Shown here: in pieces, positions 35,817 to 45,383 of the stretch
How positions within the stretch are numbered: the stretch's first letter is position 1
Layout: each line of letters opens with the position of its first letter
Assembly (NCBI RefSeq): GCF_900114355.1
Contig: NZ_FOSS01000002.1
Location: forward strand, 387,491-451,490
Direction of reading: 5' to 3'
Origin: Lysobacter sp. cf310
GTDB lineage: Bacteria > Pseudomonadota > Gammaproteobacteria > Xanthomonadales > Xanthomonadaceae
DNA: 64,000 nucleotides
Made by a program: the position numbers and the translations under genes
The notes under the pieces: model-generated
Database searches by the model: none
The model's input: the letters and a program-made list of their open reading frames with translations, nothing else
What the model was told of the DNA's origin: nothing

Positions 35817-37145
35817 TCAGCCCTCCAGGGTCGGCGCGCGCCGGCTGGAATAATCGACGCAGGCGGCGATTTCGTTGAAGCCCTGCATGCCGTACCAGAA
35901 CACCTTCCACTTCTCCTGCTTCAGGCAGCCGTCGGATTCGGAGTAGTAGAAGGGATTGACCGGATTGCCGTGGCGCGAGCGCCAGAACACGCTGGGATTC
36001 TGCTCGCGCATGACCTGCCACACCGCGCGCCCCAGGCCTTCGCCCTGGGCGTCGTCCAGCACCGCGAACTTGTCCAGATAGGTGCGGCCCTCGGCCTCGA
36101 TCAAAATCACCGCGGCGCGGTAGTTCTCGCTGACGTAAGCGCGCTTGAGCACAGTGCTGTCGAAATAGTCGTCGACCAGCTTGCGGCCGAACGCGGATTC
36201 GATCAGCGAACGCAGCCGCACCAGATCCAGTTCGTCCCAGCGCTGCGCCTGCAGCACGCGCTCGCCGCGCCGGACCAGGGTGCCCGAGCCCTTGTGGGTG
36301 AACAGTTCCTTGGCCAGCTCGGCCGGCTTGGTGATCGACACCGACGAGGTCAGCGGCAGCTTGTCCAACAGGTCCTTGATCTGCTCGATCTTGACCCGCA
36401 TGCCGCCGTTGATCCACGGCTGCTGGATCAGGTCTTCGTATTCGGTGGACAGGTTGATCGAATCGATCACCCGGCCGTTGTCGTCGAGCAACCCGCCGGT
36501 GCCGGTCAGGAACACGATCTTGTACGGCTGCAGCACCTGCACCAGCTCGTTGGCGGCGAAATCGGCGTTGACGTTGAGGATCTGCCCGCCCGCGGTCTCG
36601 CCCAGGCTGGCGATCACCGGGATCGAGCCGGCCTGCAGGCTGGCCTCGATCGGGGCCAGGTTGACCTTCCTGACTTCGCCGACCAGGCCGTAGGTGTCGC
36701 GGTCGAGATAGTCGGCCTCGAACACGCCGGAGATGATCGAGGTCGCGCGGCCGTCGCCGGCCTGCAGCGCTTCGACCAGCTTGAGGTTCTGCGACTGAAA
36801 TACGCGGCGCACGATCGCCAGCGCTTCCGGCGAGGTCACGCGCAGGCCGTTCACGGTCTGCTTGACGATACCGGCCGCCGACAGCTCGTCGTCCAGCTGC
36901 GGGCCGGCGCCGTGGATCACGATCGGGGTCAGGCCCACGTCCTGCAGGAAGGCCAGCGACGAGGTCAGCGCCTCCAGATCGTCGCGCAGCACCGCGCCGC
37001 CGACCTTGACCACGGCGAAGCGCTTGGCGTCGAGCTGGGAGAAGCGCTTGAGGTACTGCGAGATCTCCTTCGCGCTGGCCATGCTGGACAGCAGGCGCAC
37101 GATGGTCTGGCGGGTTTGCAGGTGGGCGTCCATCGAGATGGCCAT
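35817..37145 (-). CDS. argB: Bifunctional N-acetylglutamate synthase/kinase (NAGS-K)
   Basis: 442 aa fusion catalysing the first two steps of arginine synthesis. The N-terminal amino-acid kinase domain (about 40-285) shows [40 protein letters not shown] and [13 protein letters not shown]. The C-terminal domain (about 300-440) is an acetyltransferase domain of the vertebrate-NAGS type ([44 protein letters not shown]). This architecture is established for Xanthomonas. The start overlaps the upstream deacetylase stop by one base (TGATG). Confidence 0.94.
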   Translation of the reverse strand: MAISMDAHLQTRQTIVRLLSSMASAKEISQYLKRFSQLDAKRFAVVKVGGAVLRDDLEALTSSLAFLQDVGLTPIVIHGAGPQLDDELSAAGIVKQTVNGLRVTSPEALAIVRRVFQSQNLKLVEALQAGDGRATSIISGVFEADYLDRDTYGLVGEVRKVNLAPIEASLQAGSIPVIASLGETAGGQILNVNADFAANELVQVLQPYKIVFLTGTGGLLDDNGRVIDSINLSTEYEDLIQQPWINGGMRVKIEQIKDLLDKLPLTSSVSITKPAELAKELFTHKGSGTLVRRGERVLQAQRWDELDLVRLRSLIESAFGRKLVDDYFDSTVLKRAYVSENYRAAVILIEAEGRTYLDKFAVLDDAQGEGLGRAVWQVMREQNPSVFWRSRHGNPVNPFYYSESDGCLKQEKWKVFWYGMQGFNEIAACVDYSSRRAPTLEG

Positions 37146-38236
37146 CAGACCTTGCCTCCCATGATGCGGGCGACGCTGTGCGCGTAACGCTCCAGTTGCT
37201 CCAGGCTCACCCATTCGTCGGCGGTATGCGCCTGGGCGATGTCGCCGGGGCCGTAGACGATCGCGGTGAGGCCGGCGGCCGAGAACAGCGAGGCCTCGGT
37301 CCAGAAATCCACCGCGTTGCCGATCGGCAGGTCCAGCGCGTCGGCCAGATCGCGCGCCTCCAGCCGGCGCTGCTCGGCCGTGGCGACGTCGCCGCCGGGC
37401 AGCGAGGGGCCGCGGAAGGTTTCCTCGTAACGCTCGATCGCGCCGGCCTCGATCAGGGTGCCGAAGGTCTCGTGCAGGCCGTCGATCGACTGCGAGGGCA
37501 GCGGGCGGAAGCCGAAGCGCAGCTCGGCGCTGGGCGCGATCATGTTGGCCTTGATGCCGCCTTCGACGCGGCCGATGTTGAAACGCAGGCCGGTCAGGCC
37601 GCCGAAGCGCTGATGCGACTGCGATTCGACGTAGTCCAGCGCCTTCCCGCCCCAGCGGATGGTCTGGTGCAGCGCGCTGGCCTGGATCGCGTTCGCGCCC
37701 GAGGCATGGCCGGCGACGCCGCGAAACTTCAGCAGCACCGAGCTGATGCCGCGATGCGCGAGCACCGCCTCGCACTGGGTCGGTTCGGCCACCACCACTT
37801 CGTTGAAACCGTGCGCAGTGGCCAGGAAGCCGGCGATGCAGCGCGGGTCGTTGGCCTCTTCGTCGGTGCTGAACAGGAACGCGGCATCGCCCGTGGTCGC
37901 CGCCGCCGCGGCCAGCAGGCCGGCCGCCGCGCCCTTGATGTCGCAGGCGCCCAGGCCGATCGCGCGGTCACCGGTCACGCGCAGGGTATGCGGGTCGGCG
38001 CTCCACGCGTCCGAGGACGGCACGGTGTCGAGGTGGACGTTGAACAGACGCTGCGGCTTGCCGCGCACGGCCAGCATCGACACCGCGCCATCGCCGTGGT
38101 CGACGACCTCGATGCGGAAACCTTCGAGCTGGCTGCGCAGGTAATCGAAGATGCCGCCCGTGCCGATCTGGCGCGGCGGGTTGCGGGTGTCGAAGGACAC
38201 CAGGGCTTCGAGGTGTTGCAAAACTTCGGAGAGCAT
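37145..38236 (-). CDS. argE: N-acetylcitrulline (acetylornithine-type) deacetylase, M20 family
   Basis: Zinc-dependent M20 amidohydrolase of 363 aa. Metal-site motifs: [28 protein letters not shown], and the acidic pair in [12 protein letters not shown]; dimerisation domain around [17 protein letters not shown]. In Xanthomonas the pathway runs through N-acetylcitrulline, made by the carbamoyltransferase ahead of deacetylation, so the expected substrate is acetylcitrulline rather than acetylornithine. Flanked by argG and NAGS/K; a long palindromic repeat separates it from argG. Confidence 0.9.
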   Translation of the reverse strand: MLSEVLQHLEALVSFDTRNPPRQIGTGGIFDYLRSQLEGFRIEVVDHGDGAVSMLAVRGKPQRLFNVHLDTVPSSDAWSADPHTLRVTGDRAIGLGACDIKGAAAGLLAAAAATTGDAAFLFSTDEEANDPRCIAGFLATAHGFNEVVVAEPTQCEAVLAHRGISSVLLKFRGVAGHASGANAIQASALHQTIRWGGKALDYVESQSHQRFGGLTGLRFNIGRVEGGIKANMIAPSAELRFGFRPLPSQSIDGLHETFGTLIEAGAIERYEETFRGPSLPGGDVATAEQRRLEARDLADALDLPIGNAVDFWTEASLFSAAGLTAIVYGPGDIAQAHTADEWVSLEQLERYAHSVARIMGGKV

Positions 38237-38291
38237 GGAGTTCGTGGCTCGTCGTGTCGGGCGGCGGTTCGGGTTCGGTGTTGCGTTGGTT

Positions 38292-38426
38292 CCCTCTCCC
38301 GCTTGCGGGAGAGGGCTAGGGTGAGGGCCGCTGTTGCTTTGAGAGAAACAACAACAGCAACAGCGGCTTGCGCCTTCGGCGCTTGCTGCCCTCGCCCCAA
38401 CCCCTCTCCCGCAAGCGGGAGAGGGG
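38292..38426. repeat. ~135 bp inverted repeat built from two CCCTCTCCCGC palindromes
   Basis: The left part (CCCTCTCCCGCTTGCGGGAGAG plus a GGTGAGGG tail, 38292-38328) is repeated inverted at 38389-38426, and between them GCCGCTGTTGCT pairs with AGCAACAGCGGC. The whole can fold into one long stem, with small hairpins in each arm, between argG and the argE-type gene. Related copies stand at 39663-39698 and 39753-39777. These look like dispersed intergenic palindromes (REP-like) and may modulate operon mRNA stability. Confidence 0.8.
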
Positions 38427-38443
38427 CTTCACGCTTGTTTGCT

Positions 38444-39640
38444 TTACTGCTTGCGATTGATCTCGGCCCACAGCGTGCTGCTCATGCCGAACAGCTTGAT
38501 GAAGCCCTCGGCCTCGGCCACGCCCCAATCCGCGGCCTGGGCGTAGGTCGCGCCCTTGGCGTTGAGGATGTGCGGCGAACTGATCGCGACCGCGTTGACG
38601 ATGCCGCCGTTGGTCTCCAGCACGACCTCGCCGTTGACGGTGGACTGCGAGCTGGCCAGGTAGGCCTCCAGGTCGGTCTTGAGCGGATCGTGGAAGAAGC
38701 CTTCGTAGACCAGCTCGACCCACTTGCGCGCCACTTCCGGCTTGAAGCGGTTCTGCTGCTTGGTCAGCACCGCCTCTTCGAGCGCGCGGTGCGCGGTCAG
38801 CAGCGCGATCAGGCCCGGGGCCTCGAAGATGATGCGGCCCTTGAGGCCGATGGTGGTGTCGCCGGTGTACAGGCCGCGGCCGACGCCGTACTCGGCGAAC
38901 AGGCCGTTGAGCTTGGCCAGCAGGGTGTGGCCGGCGATCTTCTGGCCGTCCAGGGACACCGCTTCGCCGTTCTCGAAGCCGATCGTCACCTTCAGCGCGT
39001 CCGTCGGCCATTCGGCACGCGGCTTGCACCAGCCGCGCGCGCCCTCGCCCGGCGCCTGCCAGCGGTCGATCTCGCCGCCGGACATGGTCAGGCCGAGCAG
39101 GTTCTCGTTGATGGTGTAGGCCTTTTGCTTGGCGCGCACGCCGAAGCCGCGCTCTTCCAGGTATTTCTGCTCGTAGGCGCGCACCTCGGTGTGCTCCTTC
39201 TGGATTTCGCGGATCGGCGCGACGATCTCGTAGTCGCCCAGCGCCTTCACCGCCAGGTCGAAACGCACCTGGTCGTTGCCCATGCCGGTGCAGCCGTGCG
39301 CGATCGCCTTGGTGCCCAGCTCGGCGGCGCGCGCGAGCGCGGCTTCGACGATCAGGTAACGGTCGGAGACCAGCAGCGGGTACTGGCCCTGATAGCCCTC
39401 GCCGGCCCATACGAAGGGCTTGACGAAACCGGACCAGATCGCCGGGCCGCCATCGACGGTGACGTGGCTGGCCACGCCGAGCTCGGCCGCGCGCTGTTCG
39501 ATGAAGGCGCGCTCTTCCGCGTCCACGCCGCCGGTGTCGGCGAACACGGTGTGCACGGCCCAGCCGCGCTCCTGCAGGTAAGGCACGCAGAAGCTGGTGT
39601 CGAGGCCGCCGGAGAAGGCGAGGACGATGTCTTTGCTCAT
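38444..39640 (-). CDS. argG: Argininosuccinate synthase
   Basis: ATP-dependent joining of citrulline and aspartate. 398 aa from ATG 39640 (purine-rich AGAGAAAGAA upstream); the frame extends further up through a repeat but that part is not protein-like. The N-terminal PP-loop is [18 protein letters not shown]; further marks are [14 protein letters not shown] and [14 protein letters not shown]. Second gene of the arg string, flanked on both sides by palindromic repeats. Confidence 0.95.
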   Translation of the reverse strand: MSKDIVLAFSGGLDTSFCVPYLQERGWAVHTVFADTGGVDAEERAFIEQRAAELGVASHVTVDGGPAIWSGFVKPFVWAGEGYQGQYPLLVSDRYLIVEAALARAAELGTKAIAHGCTGMGNDQVRFDLAVKALGDYEIVAPIREIQKEHTEVRAYEQKYLEERGFGVRAKQKAYTINENLLGLTMSGGEIDRWQAPGEGARGWCKPRAEWPTDALKVTIGFENGEAVSLDGQKIAGHTLLAKLNGLFAEYGVGRGLYTGDTTIGLKGRIIFEAPGLIALLTAHRALEEAVLTKQQNRFKPEVARKWVELVYEGFFHDPLKTDLEAYLASSQSTVNGEVVLETNGGIVNAVAISSPHILNAKGATYAQAADWGVAEAEGFIKLFGMSSTLWAEINRKQ

Positions 39641-39662
39641 TTCTTTCTCTCTTGTCTTTGCC

Positions 39663-39777
39663 CCCTCGCCCGCTTGCGGGAGAGGGTTGGGGTGAGGGCA
39701 AACGAATGCGGTCAAGGTTTCGGAGCGAAGGCGAACGCGCCTCCACTCCAAGCCCTCTCCCGTGCCGCGGGAGAGGG
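39663..39777. repeat. Two further CCCTCTCCCGC-type palindromes between argF' and argG
   Basis: Copies at 39663-39698 (with GGTTGGGGTGAGGG tail) and 39753-39777 (CCCTCTCCCG-TGC-CGGGAGAGGG-like stem). Same family as the element at 38292-38426. They fill the 145 nt intergenic space. Confidence 0.75.
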
Positions 39778-39785
39778 GCTGGAAA

Positions 39786-40793
39786 TTACTGTCCGATCAA
39801 TGCCGCCATGATCGCCTTCTGCACGTGCAGACGGTTCTCGGCCTCGTCGATCGCGATGCACTGCGGCGAATCCATCACCGCGTCGGTGGCCTTGACGTTG
39901 CGGCGCAGCGGCAGGCAGTGGCTGAAGACGCCGTTATTGGTCAGCGCCATCTTGGCTTCGTCGACGATGAAGTGCTGGTACTGGTCGCGGATCGGCTTCT
40001 CCGGGCCCCAGTTGCCGAAGTACGGCAGCGCGCCCCAGCTCTTGGCGTAGACCACGTCGGCGCCGCGGTAGGCGCTCTCGATGTCGTGGCTGACCTGGAG
40101 CGAGCCGCCGCTCTCGGCCACGTTCTGCTCGGCCCAGCCCATGTAGCGCTCGTCGAGCACGTACTCCGGCGTCGGGCACAGCAGGGTCACGTCCATGCCC
40201 AGGCGGGTGGCGATGGTCAGGGCCGAGTTGGCGACCGCGGTGTTGAGCGGCTTGGGGTGGTAGGTCCAGGTCAGCACGTACTTCTTGCCGCGCAGGTCGG
40301 AGGTGCCGAAGTGCTCCTGCAGGGCCAGCGCGTGGGCGAGCTCCTGGCAGGGATGGGTGATGGTCTCCATGTTGATGACCGGCACCGGCGAATACTTGGC
40401 GAAGCTGGCCAGCACCTTGTCCTGGCGGTCGTTGGCCCAGTCGACGAACTTCGGGAACGCGCGCACGCCGATCAGGTCGACGTAGCGGCCCAGCACCTTG
40501 GCGACTTCGGCGATGTGCTCCTCGGTGTCGCCGTCCATGACCGTGCCCAGTTCGAACTCGATCGGCCATGCGTCCTTGCCCGGCTGCAGGACCACGGCGT
40601 GGCCGCCGAGCTGGAACGCGCCCAGCTCGAAGCTGGTGCGGGTGCGCATCGACGGGTTGAAGAACACCAGCGCGATCGACTTGCCTTTCAACTGGTCGCC
40701 GAGCTTGCTGCGCTTGAACGCGGCGGCCTGCGCCAGCAGCGCGTCGAGGTCGGCGCGCGACCAGTCCTGGGTGTTGAGGAAGTGCTTGATCAT
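39786..40793 (-). CDS. argF': N-acetylornithine carbamoyltransferase
   Basis: Transfers a carbamoyl group to N-acetylornithine, giving N-acetylcitrulline; the hallmark of the Xanthomonas arginine route. 335 aa. The carbamoyl-phosphate loop is [11 protein letters not shown], followed by [21 protein letters not shown] and [12 protein letters not shown]. Residue 92 is Glu (in GDTEEH), the residue reported to set specificity for acetyl- over succinyl-ornithine in the X. campestris enzyme. First gene of the operon; a terminator-like hairpin lies in its leader. Confidence 0.94.
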   Translation of the reverse strand: MIKHFLNTQDWSRADLDALLAQAAAFKRSKLGDQLKGKSIALVFFNPSMRTRTSFELGAFQLGGHAVVLQPGKDAWPIEFELGTVMDGDTEEHIAEVAKVLGRYVDLIGVRAFPKFVDWANDRQDKVLASFAKYSPVPVINMETITHPCQELAHALALQEHFGTSDLRGKKYVLTWTYHPKPLNTAVANSALTIATRLGMDVTLLCPTPEYVLDERYMGWAEQNVAESGGSLQVSHDIESAYRGADVVYAKSWGALPYFGNWGPEKPIRDQYQHFIVDEAKMALTNNGVFSHCLPLRRNVKATDAVMDSPQCIAIDEAENRLHVQKAIMAALIGQ

Positions 40794-40874
40794 GGGCGGT
40801 GTCGTTGGGCGTAGTTCTGGATCGGTGGGAGGGAGGCCGGAAACCGCGGTTCGGGGTTTGCGGAGGCTGAAAAC

Positions 40875-40904
40875 AAAAAAGCCCAGCGCTAAGGCTGGGC
40901 TTTT
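40875..40904 (-). terminator. Terminator-like hairpin in the leader of the arginine operon
   Basis: GCCCAGC-CTTAGC-GCTGGGC on the minus strand, followed by six U residues, 82 nt upstream of the argF' start. A second hairpin, GACGG-TGCTCG-CCGTC, lies about 30 nt further upstream. The element could end read-through from the 41123 gene or serve as an attenuator. On the plus strand it has only four T residues. The rest of 40905-41122 shows no gene. Confidence 0.7.
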
Positions 40905-41122
40905 CGTGTGTGTGGCTTGTTACACGAACGACGGCGAGCACCGTCACCCAGCGGATTGGCAGGGCAACGGTCGGCGCGCGCGCGAGGTCATGCCCGCCGC
41001 CATGTAGGCGGAGGTGAGGACGTCGGCGTCGGCGCGCAGGTGGGTCATTAGGGGGCGAATGCTCGCATGCGGCCCCCGGCGGCGCAAGTCGAAACCGGGC
41101 CGGGCCTTATGCCGGATCGGCA

Positions 41123-41596
41123 TCAGCGCGAGTTGAGCGGGGCCACCACCGGGGTCACGGCGACCCGGATGCGCAGCCGGTTGCCCGGATCCTCGGGCAG
41201 GCGCGAGCGGTACTTGGAGCCCTTGTAGACGTAGTCCACGTCGTAGGCGATGGGCTGGCGGAACTCGCGCTCCACCGGCACCGAGCGGCAATTCTCGGCC
41301 GCGGCCTGACGCTCGCGCTCGTGGCGGTCGCGGGTCAGCACGTCCTTGACCGCACCGACCATGCGCGACAGGCGCGAGTCCTCGGTGGCGGGTTTGGGGC
41401 TCTGGTCGCAGCGTTTTTCGATGCTGGTCGCGGTGAGGGTCTGGTAGACCGGGGTCACGCGCAGGACCTGGGCGTACTCGTAGCGCACGTTCTCGGCCTG
41501 GATCACCGTCGTGCTCTGCGCCGACGCAGCGCCGGCCCAAAGGGCCCCCAAGGCGCCAGCCAGCAAGAGTGGGACTACCAGGTGAGGACGGTTCAT
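41123..41596 (-). CDS. Periplasmic protein of unknown function, Xanthomonadaceae type
   Basis: 157 aa from ATG 41596. The signal peptide (LVVPLLLAGALGALWAGAASAQ) is followed by ENVRYEYAQVLRVTPVYQTL, a segment I associate with conserved Xanthomonad proteins that often carry a glycine-zipper domain; no glycine zipper is seen in this one. Two cysteines (EKRCDQS, ENCRSV) and the ending AYDVDYVYKGSKYRSRLPEDPGNRLRIRVAVTPVV-type beta block. Divergent from cysS. Function unknown. Confidence 0.7.
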   Translation of the reverse strand: MNRPHLVVPLLLAGALGALWAGAASAQSTTVIQAENVRYEYAQVLRVTPVYQTLTATSIEKRCDQSPKPATEDSRLSRMVGAVKDVLTRDRHERERQAAAENCRSVPVEREFRQPIAYDVDYVYKGSKYRSRLPEDPGNRLRIRVAVTPVVAPLNSR

Positions 41597-41838
41597 CGGG
41601 CTCGCATCGGTTCCGTGAACAAATTGTAAGGACCGGAGTGTAGCCACGACCTGAATCAACCCTCCAGTCCCGAACCCAGGACGAGATCGGCGCCCTCGCA
41701 TCGATTCTCATTCCGCCGACCGAGCGCGGTCGGAGGGCTTTCGGCCGGATCGGGATCGCCGCGGGCCTGAGTGGAAGGACGCCGGCTGCGCGGGTCGGGC
41801 CCCTGCCGCTAGAATGGCCTGAACCATAGCGTGCCCCC

Positions 41839-43215
41839 ATGAGCCTGCATCTCTACAACAGCCTGACGCGACGGGTCGAGCCGTTCGTACCCGTCGATCC
41901 CGCCCGCCCGACCATGTACGTGTGCGGGCCCACCGTCTACAACTACGTGCACATCGGCAATGCCCGTGGCCCGGTGGTGTTCGGCGTGCTCGCCGACCTG
42001 CTGCGCCGCCGCTACGGCGGCCTGGTCTACGCGCGCAACATCACCGACGTCGACGACAAGATCAACGCCGCCGCCGCCGAGCAGCGGGTGCCGATCTCGG
42101 CCATCACCGACCGCTACGCCGCCGCCTACCGCGAGGACATGGCCGCGCTGGGCGTGCGCGCGCCGGACCTGGAACCGGCCGCCACCGCGCACATCGACCA
42201 GATCATCGCCATGATCGAGCGCCTGATCGCCAACGGCCACGCCTACGCGGCCGAGGGCCACGCCCTGTTCGCGATCGGCAGCTTCGACCGCTACGGCAAG
42301 CTGTCGCGCCGCGACCCGGAAGAAATGCTGGCCGGCGCGCGCGTCGAGGTGGCCCCGTACAAGCGCGACGCCGGCGATTTCGTGCTGTGGAAGCCGTCCA
42401 CCGACGACCTGCCCGGCTGGGACTCGCCCTGGGGCCGCGGCCGCCCGGGCTGGCACATCGAATGCTCGGCGATGGCCGCCGCCCACCTGGGCGAGACCAT
42501 CGACATCCACGCCGGCGGCGTCGATCTGCAGTTCCCGCATCACGAGAACGAGATCGCCCAGAGCGAATGCGCGCACGGCGGCAAGATCTTCGCCCGCCAC
42601 TGGCTGCACAACGGCATGCTCAACTTCGGCGGCGCCAAGATGTCGAAGTCGCTGGGCAACATCGAGCGCGTGCACGACCTGGTGCGCGAGCACCCGCCCG
42701 AAGCCCTGCGCTACGCCCTGCTCTCGGCCCACTACCGCCAGCCGCTGGACTGGTCGGACGCGCTGATCGAGCAAAGCGTGCGCACCTTGGACCGTCTGTA
42801 CGGGACGCTGCGCGACCTGGCCGACATCGCCCTGGTCGAGGGCATCGAGATTCCGGCCGCGATCGAGGCGGCGCTGGAAGACGATCTCAACACGCCCAAC
42901 GCGCTGGCCGAGATCGCGCGCATCGCATCCGAGGCGCGCAAGGCCGAGGGCGACGAGCGGGCGGCGCTCAAGCGCCAGCTGCTGGGCGCCGGCCTGGCCC
43001 TGGGCCTGCTGCAGCAGGATCCGGCGGCCTGGTTCGCACGCGGCGCCGACGGCAGCGACGATGCGCGCATCCAGGCCCTGATCGACGAACGCAGCGCGGC
43101 CAAGAAGAACCGCGACTTCGCGCGCTCGGACGCGATCCGCGACCAGCTAGCGGGCGAAGGCATCCTGCTGGAAGACACGCCGCAGGGCGTGCGCTGGGTG
43201 AGGAAGCGCGCTTAG
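41839..43215 (+). CDS. cysS: Cysteinyl-tRNA synthetase
   Basis: Charges tRNA-Cys. 458 aa, full length. Class I signatures are HIGN (38-41) and KMSKS (267-271). Zinc ligands are expected at Cys29 (YVCGPTV), in WHIECSA, and in [16 protein letters not shown]. The C-terminal helical tRNA-binding region follows. The gene stands alone, divergent from the periplasmic protein gene. Confidence 0.97.
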   Translation: MSLHLYNSLTRRVEPFVPVDPARPTMYVCGPTVYNYVHIGNARGPVVFGVLADLLRRRYGGLVYARNITDVDDKINAAAAEQRVPISAITDRYAAAYREDMAALGVRAPDLEPAATAHIDQIIAMIERLIANGHAYAAEGHALFAIGSFDRYGKLSRRDPEEMLAGARVEVAPYKRDAGDFVLWKPSTDDLPGWDSPWGRGRPGWHIECSAMAAAHLGETIDIHAGGVDLQFPHHENEIAQSECAHGGKIFARHWLHNGMLNFGGAKMSKSLGNIERVHDLVREHPPEALRYALLSAHYRQPLDWSDALIEQSVRTLDRLYGTLRDLADIALVEGIEIPAAIEAALEDDLNTPNALAEIARIASEARKAEGDERAALKRQLLGAGLALGLLQQDPAAWFARGADGSDDARIQALIDERSAAKKNRDFARSDAIRDQLAGEGILLEDTPQGVRWVRKRA

Positions 43216-43286
43216 GCGATGCCCTATCGGCACCAGCTGCTCTTGCGAACCGCCGGGCTTGCGCGCTCGCTAAGCCGTGCCGAAAA

Positions 43287-43399
43287 GCAAATCCTCCCCG
43301 GCCCTCCTTTTTCAAAGGTGGGGGTAAAGCGCGGCGCTCAGCGATACCGGCTTTTTGCATCCCCCTTTGAAACAGGGAATTTAGGGGGATTTTCTTTGC
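43287..43399. repeat. GCAAATCCCCC-type inverted repeat (degenerate copy)
   Basis: A left arm reading GCAAATCCTCCCCGGCCCTC with CCTTTTTCAAAGG, and a right arm CCCCCTTTGAAACAGGG followed by TTTAGGGGGATTTTCTTTG. Same family as the clearer copies at 45212-45312 and 60423-60631. It occupies the space between cysS and sufE. Confidence 0.7.
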
Positions 43400-43464
43400 G
43401 AGCGACAAGACAGCCCACGCAGCGACGCAGCGTCCCGCCCGTTCCCGCGCATGAGGCGTAGAAT

Positions 43465-43926
43465 ATGCAGGCAATGAACGCCATCGCCGTCCCCGTCTCG
43501 CCCTTCCCGCTCGAACCCACCGCCACCGAAGCCCAGGCCGCGATCCGCGAGGAATTCGCCTTCTTCGGCGACTGGTCCGAGCGCTACCAGTACCTGATCG
43601 ACCTCGGCCGCAAGCTGCCCGCGCTGCCGGAGGCGTGGAAGACCGAGGAGCACCGCCTGCACGGCTGCCAGTCGCTGGTCTGGATCGTCGCCCAGGGCGA
43701 TGCCGAGCGCCTGGATTTCCATGCCATCAGCGATTCGGCGATCGTGTCCGGCCTGATCTTCCTGGCCTTGCGGGTGTACTCGGGCCGCAGCGCGGCCGAG
43801 ATCGCCGCCACCGAGGCCGACTACATCGCCGACATCGGCCTGGCCAAGCACCTCTCGCCGACCCGCAGCAACGGCCTGACCGCGCTGCTGGCCTTCATCG
43901 GCGACCAGGCCCGTCAGCGGCTGTGA
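43465..43926 (+). CDS. sufE: SufE-family sulfur acceptor protein
   Basis: 153 aa. Family signature HRLHGCQSLVWI with the persulfide-accepting Cys68, preceded by FAFFGDWSERYQYLIDLG. SufE takes sulfur from a SufS-type cysteine desulfurase and passes it to Fe-S cluster assembly; no sufS lies in the window. The start may be nine bases further in (MNAIAVP). Its stop overlaps the start of the MFS gene (GTGA). Confidence 0.88.
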   Translation: MQAMNAIAVPVSPFPLEPTATEAQAAIREEFAFFGDWSERYQYLIDLGRKLPALPEAWKTEEHRLHGCQSLVWIVAQGDAERLDFHAISDSAIVSGLIFLALRVYSGRSAAEIAATEADYIADIGLAKHLSPTRSNGLTALLAFIGDQARQRL

Positions 43927-45176
43927 ACGCAGCGGCGACCGCGCCCGAGCCGTCGCTGCTGCATAACCGCGGTTTCGTCGGCCTGCTGGTCTATCGTCTG
44001 CTGGCGATGATGTCCTACCAGATCGTCGCGGTGACGGTCGGCTGGCACATCTACAAGCTCACCAACGACACCCTCGCGCTGGGCCTGATCGGCCTGACCG
44101 AGGTGGTGCCCTACTTCTGCTTCGCCTTGTTCGCCGGCTATGCGGTCGATCACCTGCCGCGGCGCAAGCTGGGCATGTTCGCCTGCCTGGGCCTGCTGCT
44201 GACCACCCTGATGCTGGCCGGCGTGGCCAGCGGCCATCTGCCCGCGGGCGCGTTCGGCATCGGCACCCTGACCATCTATGCGGCGATCGCGATCAACGGC
44301 GTGGTGCGCGCGTTCCTGTCGCCGGTCTACATGTCGCTGTTCGCGCGCGTGCTCAAGCGCGAGCAGTTCGCGCGCGGCGCCGGCGTCGGCAGCGTGGTCA
44401 TGCAGACCGGGCTGGTGGTGGGCCCGGCGCTGGGCGGCGGCCTGATCGCCTGGGGCGGGGTGACCTCGGCCTACCTGACCTCGGCCGCGTTCGCGCTGGC
44501 CGCGGCGATCGCGATCATTTCCCTGCGCGTGACCGAACCCGCGCCCGCGGCCGAGCGCGCGCCGGTGTTCAAGAGCATCGGCGAAGGCCTGCGCTTCGTG
44601 TTCAACAACCAGATCGTGCTGGGCGCGCAGGCGCTGGACATGTTCTCGGTGCTGTTCGGCGGCGCGGTCGCGTTGCTGCCGGCCTTCATCCACGACGTGC
44701 TGCATTACGGACCCGAGGCCTTGGGCATCCTGCGGGCGGCGCCGGCCGCCGGCGCGGTGCTGATCGGGCTGTGGCTGGCGCGACATCCGCCGCAGAAGCA
44801 CGCCGGGCGCCTGCTGCTGTACGCGGTGGCCGGTTTCGGCCTGTGCATCATCGGCTTCGCGCTGTCGCGCCAGTTCTGGCTGTCGGCGACCATGCTGCTG
44901 TTGTCGGGCATGTGCGACGGCGTGTCGGTGGTGCTGCGTTCGACCATTCTGCAGTTGTCGACGCCGGACGAAATGCGCGGCCGGGTGTCGTCAATCAACG
45001 GCATCTTCATCGGTTCGTCGAACGAGCTGGGCGCGTTCGAATCGGGCGTGGCGGCCAAGCTGCTGGGCCTGGTGCCGTCGGTGGTGTTCGGCGGCTGCAT
45101 GACCCTGATGGTGGTGGCGGCGACGGCCAAGCTGGCGCCGAAGCTGCGGCGCTTGAATCTGCGCGATTTGCAGTAG
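43923..45176 (+). CDS. MFS transporter (enterobactin-exporter-like)
   Basis: 417 aa from the GTG at 43923 that overlaps the sufE stop. About 11-12 hydrophobic helices. The loop after helix 2 carries DHLPRRKLG (the MFS A-motif position) and GDGV-type turns follow; LSTPDEMRGRVSSINGIFIGSSNELGAFESGVAAKLLG near the end is typical of EntS/DHA3-type MFS proteins. Substrate unknown. Coupled translation with sufE looks incidental. Confidence 0.82.
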   Translation: MNAAATAPEPSLLHNRGFVGLLVYRLLAMMSYQIVAVTVGWHIYKLTNDTLALGLIGLTEVVPYFCFALFAGYAVDHLPRRKLGMFACLGLLLTTLMLAGVASGHLPAGAFGIGTLTIYAAIAINGVVRAFLSPVYMSLFARVLKREQFARGAGVGSVVMQTGLVVGPALGGGLIAWGGVTSAYLTSAAFALAAAIAIISLRVTEPAPAAERAPVFKSIGEGLRFVFNNQIVLGAQALDMFSVLFGGAVALLPAFIHDVLHYGPEALGILRAAPAAGAVLIGLWLARHPPQKHAGRLLLYAVAGFGLCIIGFALSRQFWLSATMLLLSGMCDGVSVVLRSTILQLSTPDEMRGRVSSINGIFIGSSNELGAFESGVAAKLLGLVPSVVFGGCMTLMVVAATAKLAPKLRRLNLRDLQ

Positions 45177-45211
45177 CGGCGCTGGGGCGTTGCGGTCGGT
45201 CGAGCTTAGAA

Positions 45212-45312
45212 GCAAATCCCCCCTAGCCCCCCTTTTTCAAAGGGGGGAACAGCAAGCCGCCTTTCGACGCACCGCCTCCCCCTTTGAAAAAGGGGGATTG
45301 AGGGGGATTTGC
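45212..45312. repeat. GCAAATCCCCC-type inverted repeat (clear copy)
   Basis: Starts GCAAATCCCCCCTAGCCCCC and ends GAGGGGGATTTGC, with internal arms CCCTTTTTCAAAGGGGGG and CCCCCTTTGAAAAAGGGGG. It forms a long imperfect hairpin between the convergent MFS and DksA-like genes. Confidence 0.8.
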
Positions 45313-45332
45313 TCCTGCCCGCGCCGCCAACG

Positions 45333-45359
45333 AAAAAGCCCCGCTCGCGCGGGGCCTTT
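45333..45359. terminator. Bidirectional intrinsic terminator
   Basis: GCCCCGC-TCGC-GCGGGGC stem (45338-45355) with five A on the left (U tract for the minus-strand DksA-like gene) and CTTT on the right. It sits between two convergent genes and serves mainly the minus-strand one, whose stop is 25 nt away. Confidence 0.8.
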
Positions 45360-45383
45360 CGCAAGCGATCCTAGCCGCGAGGC

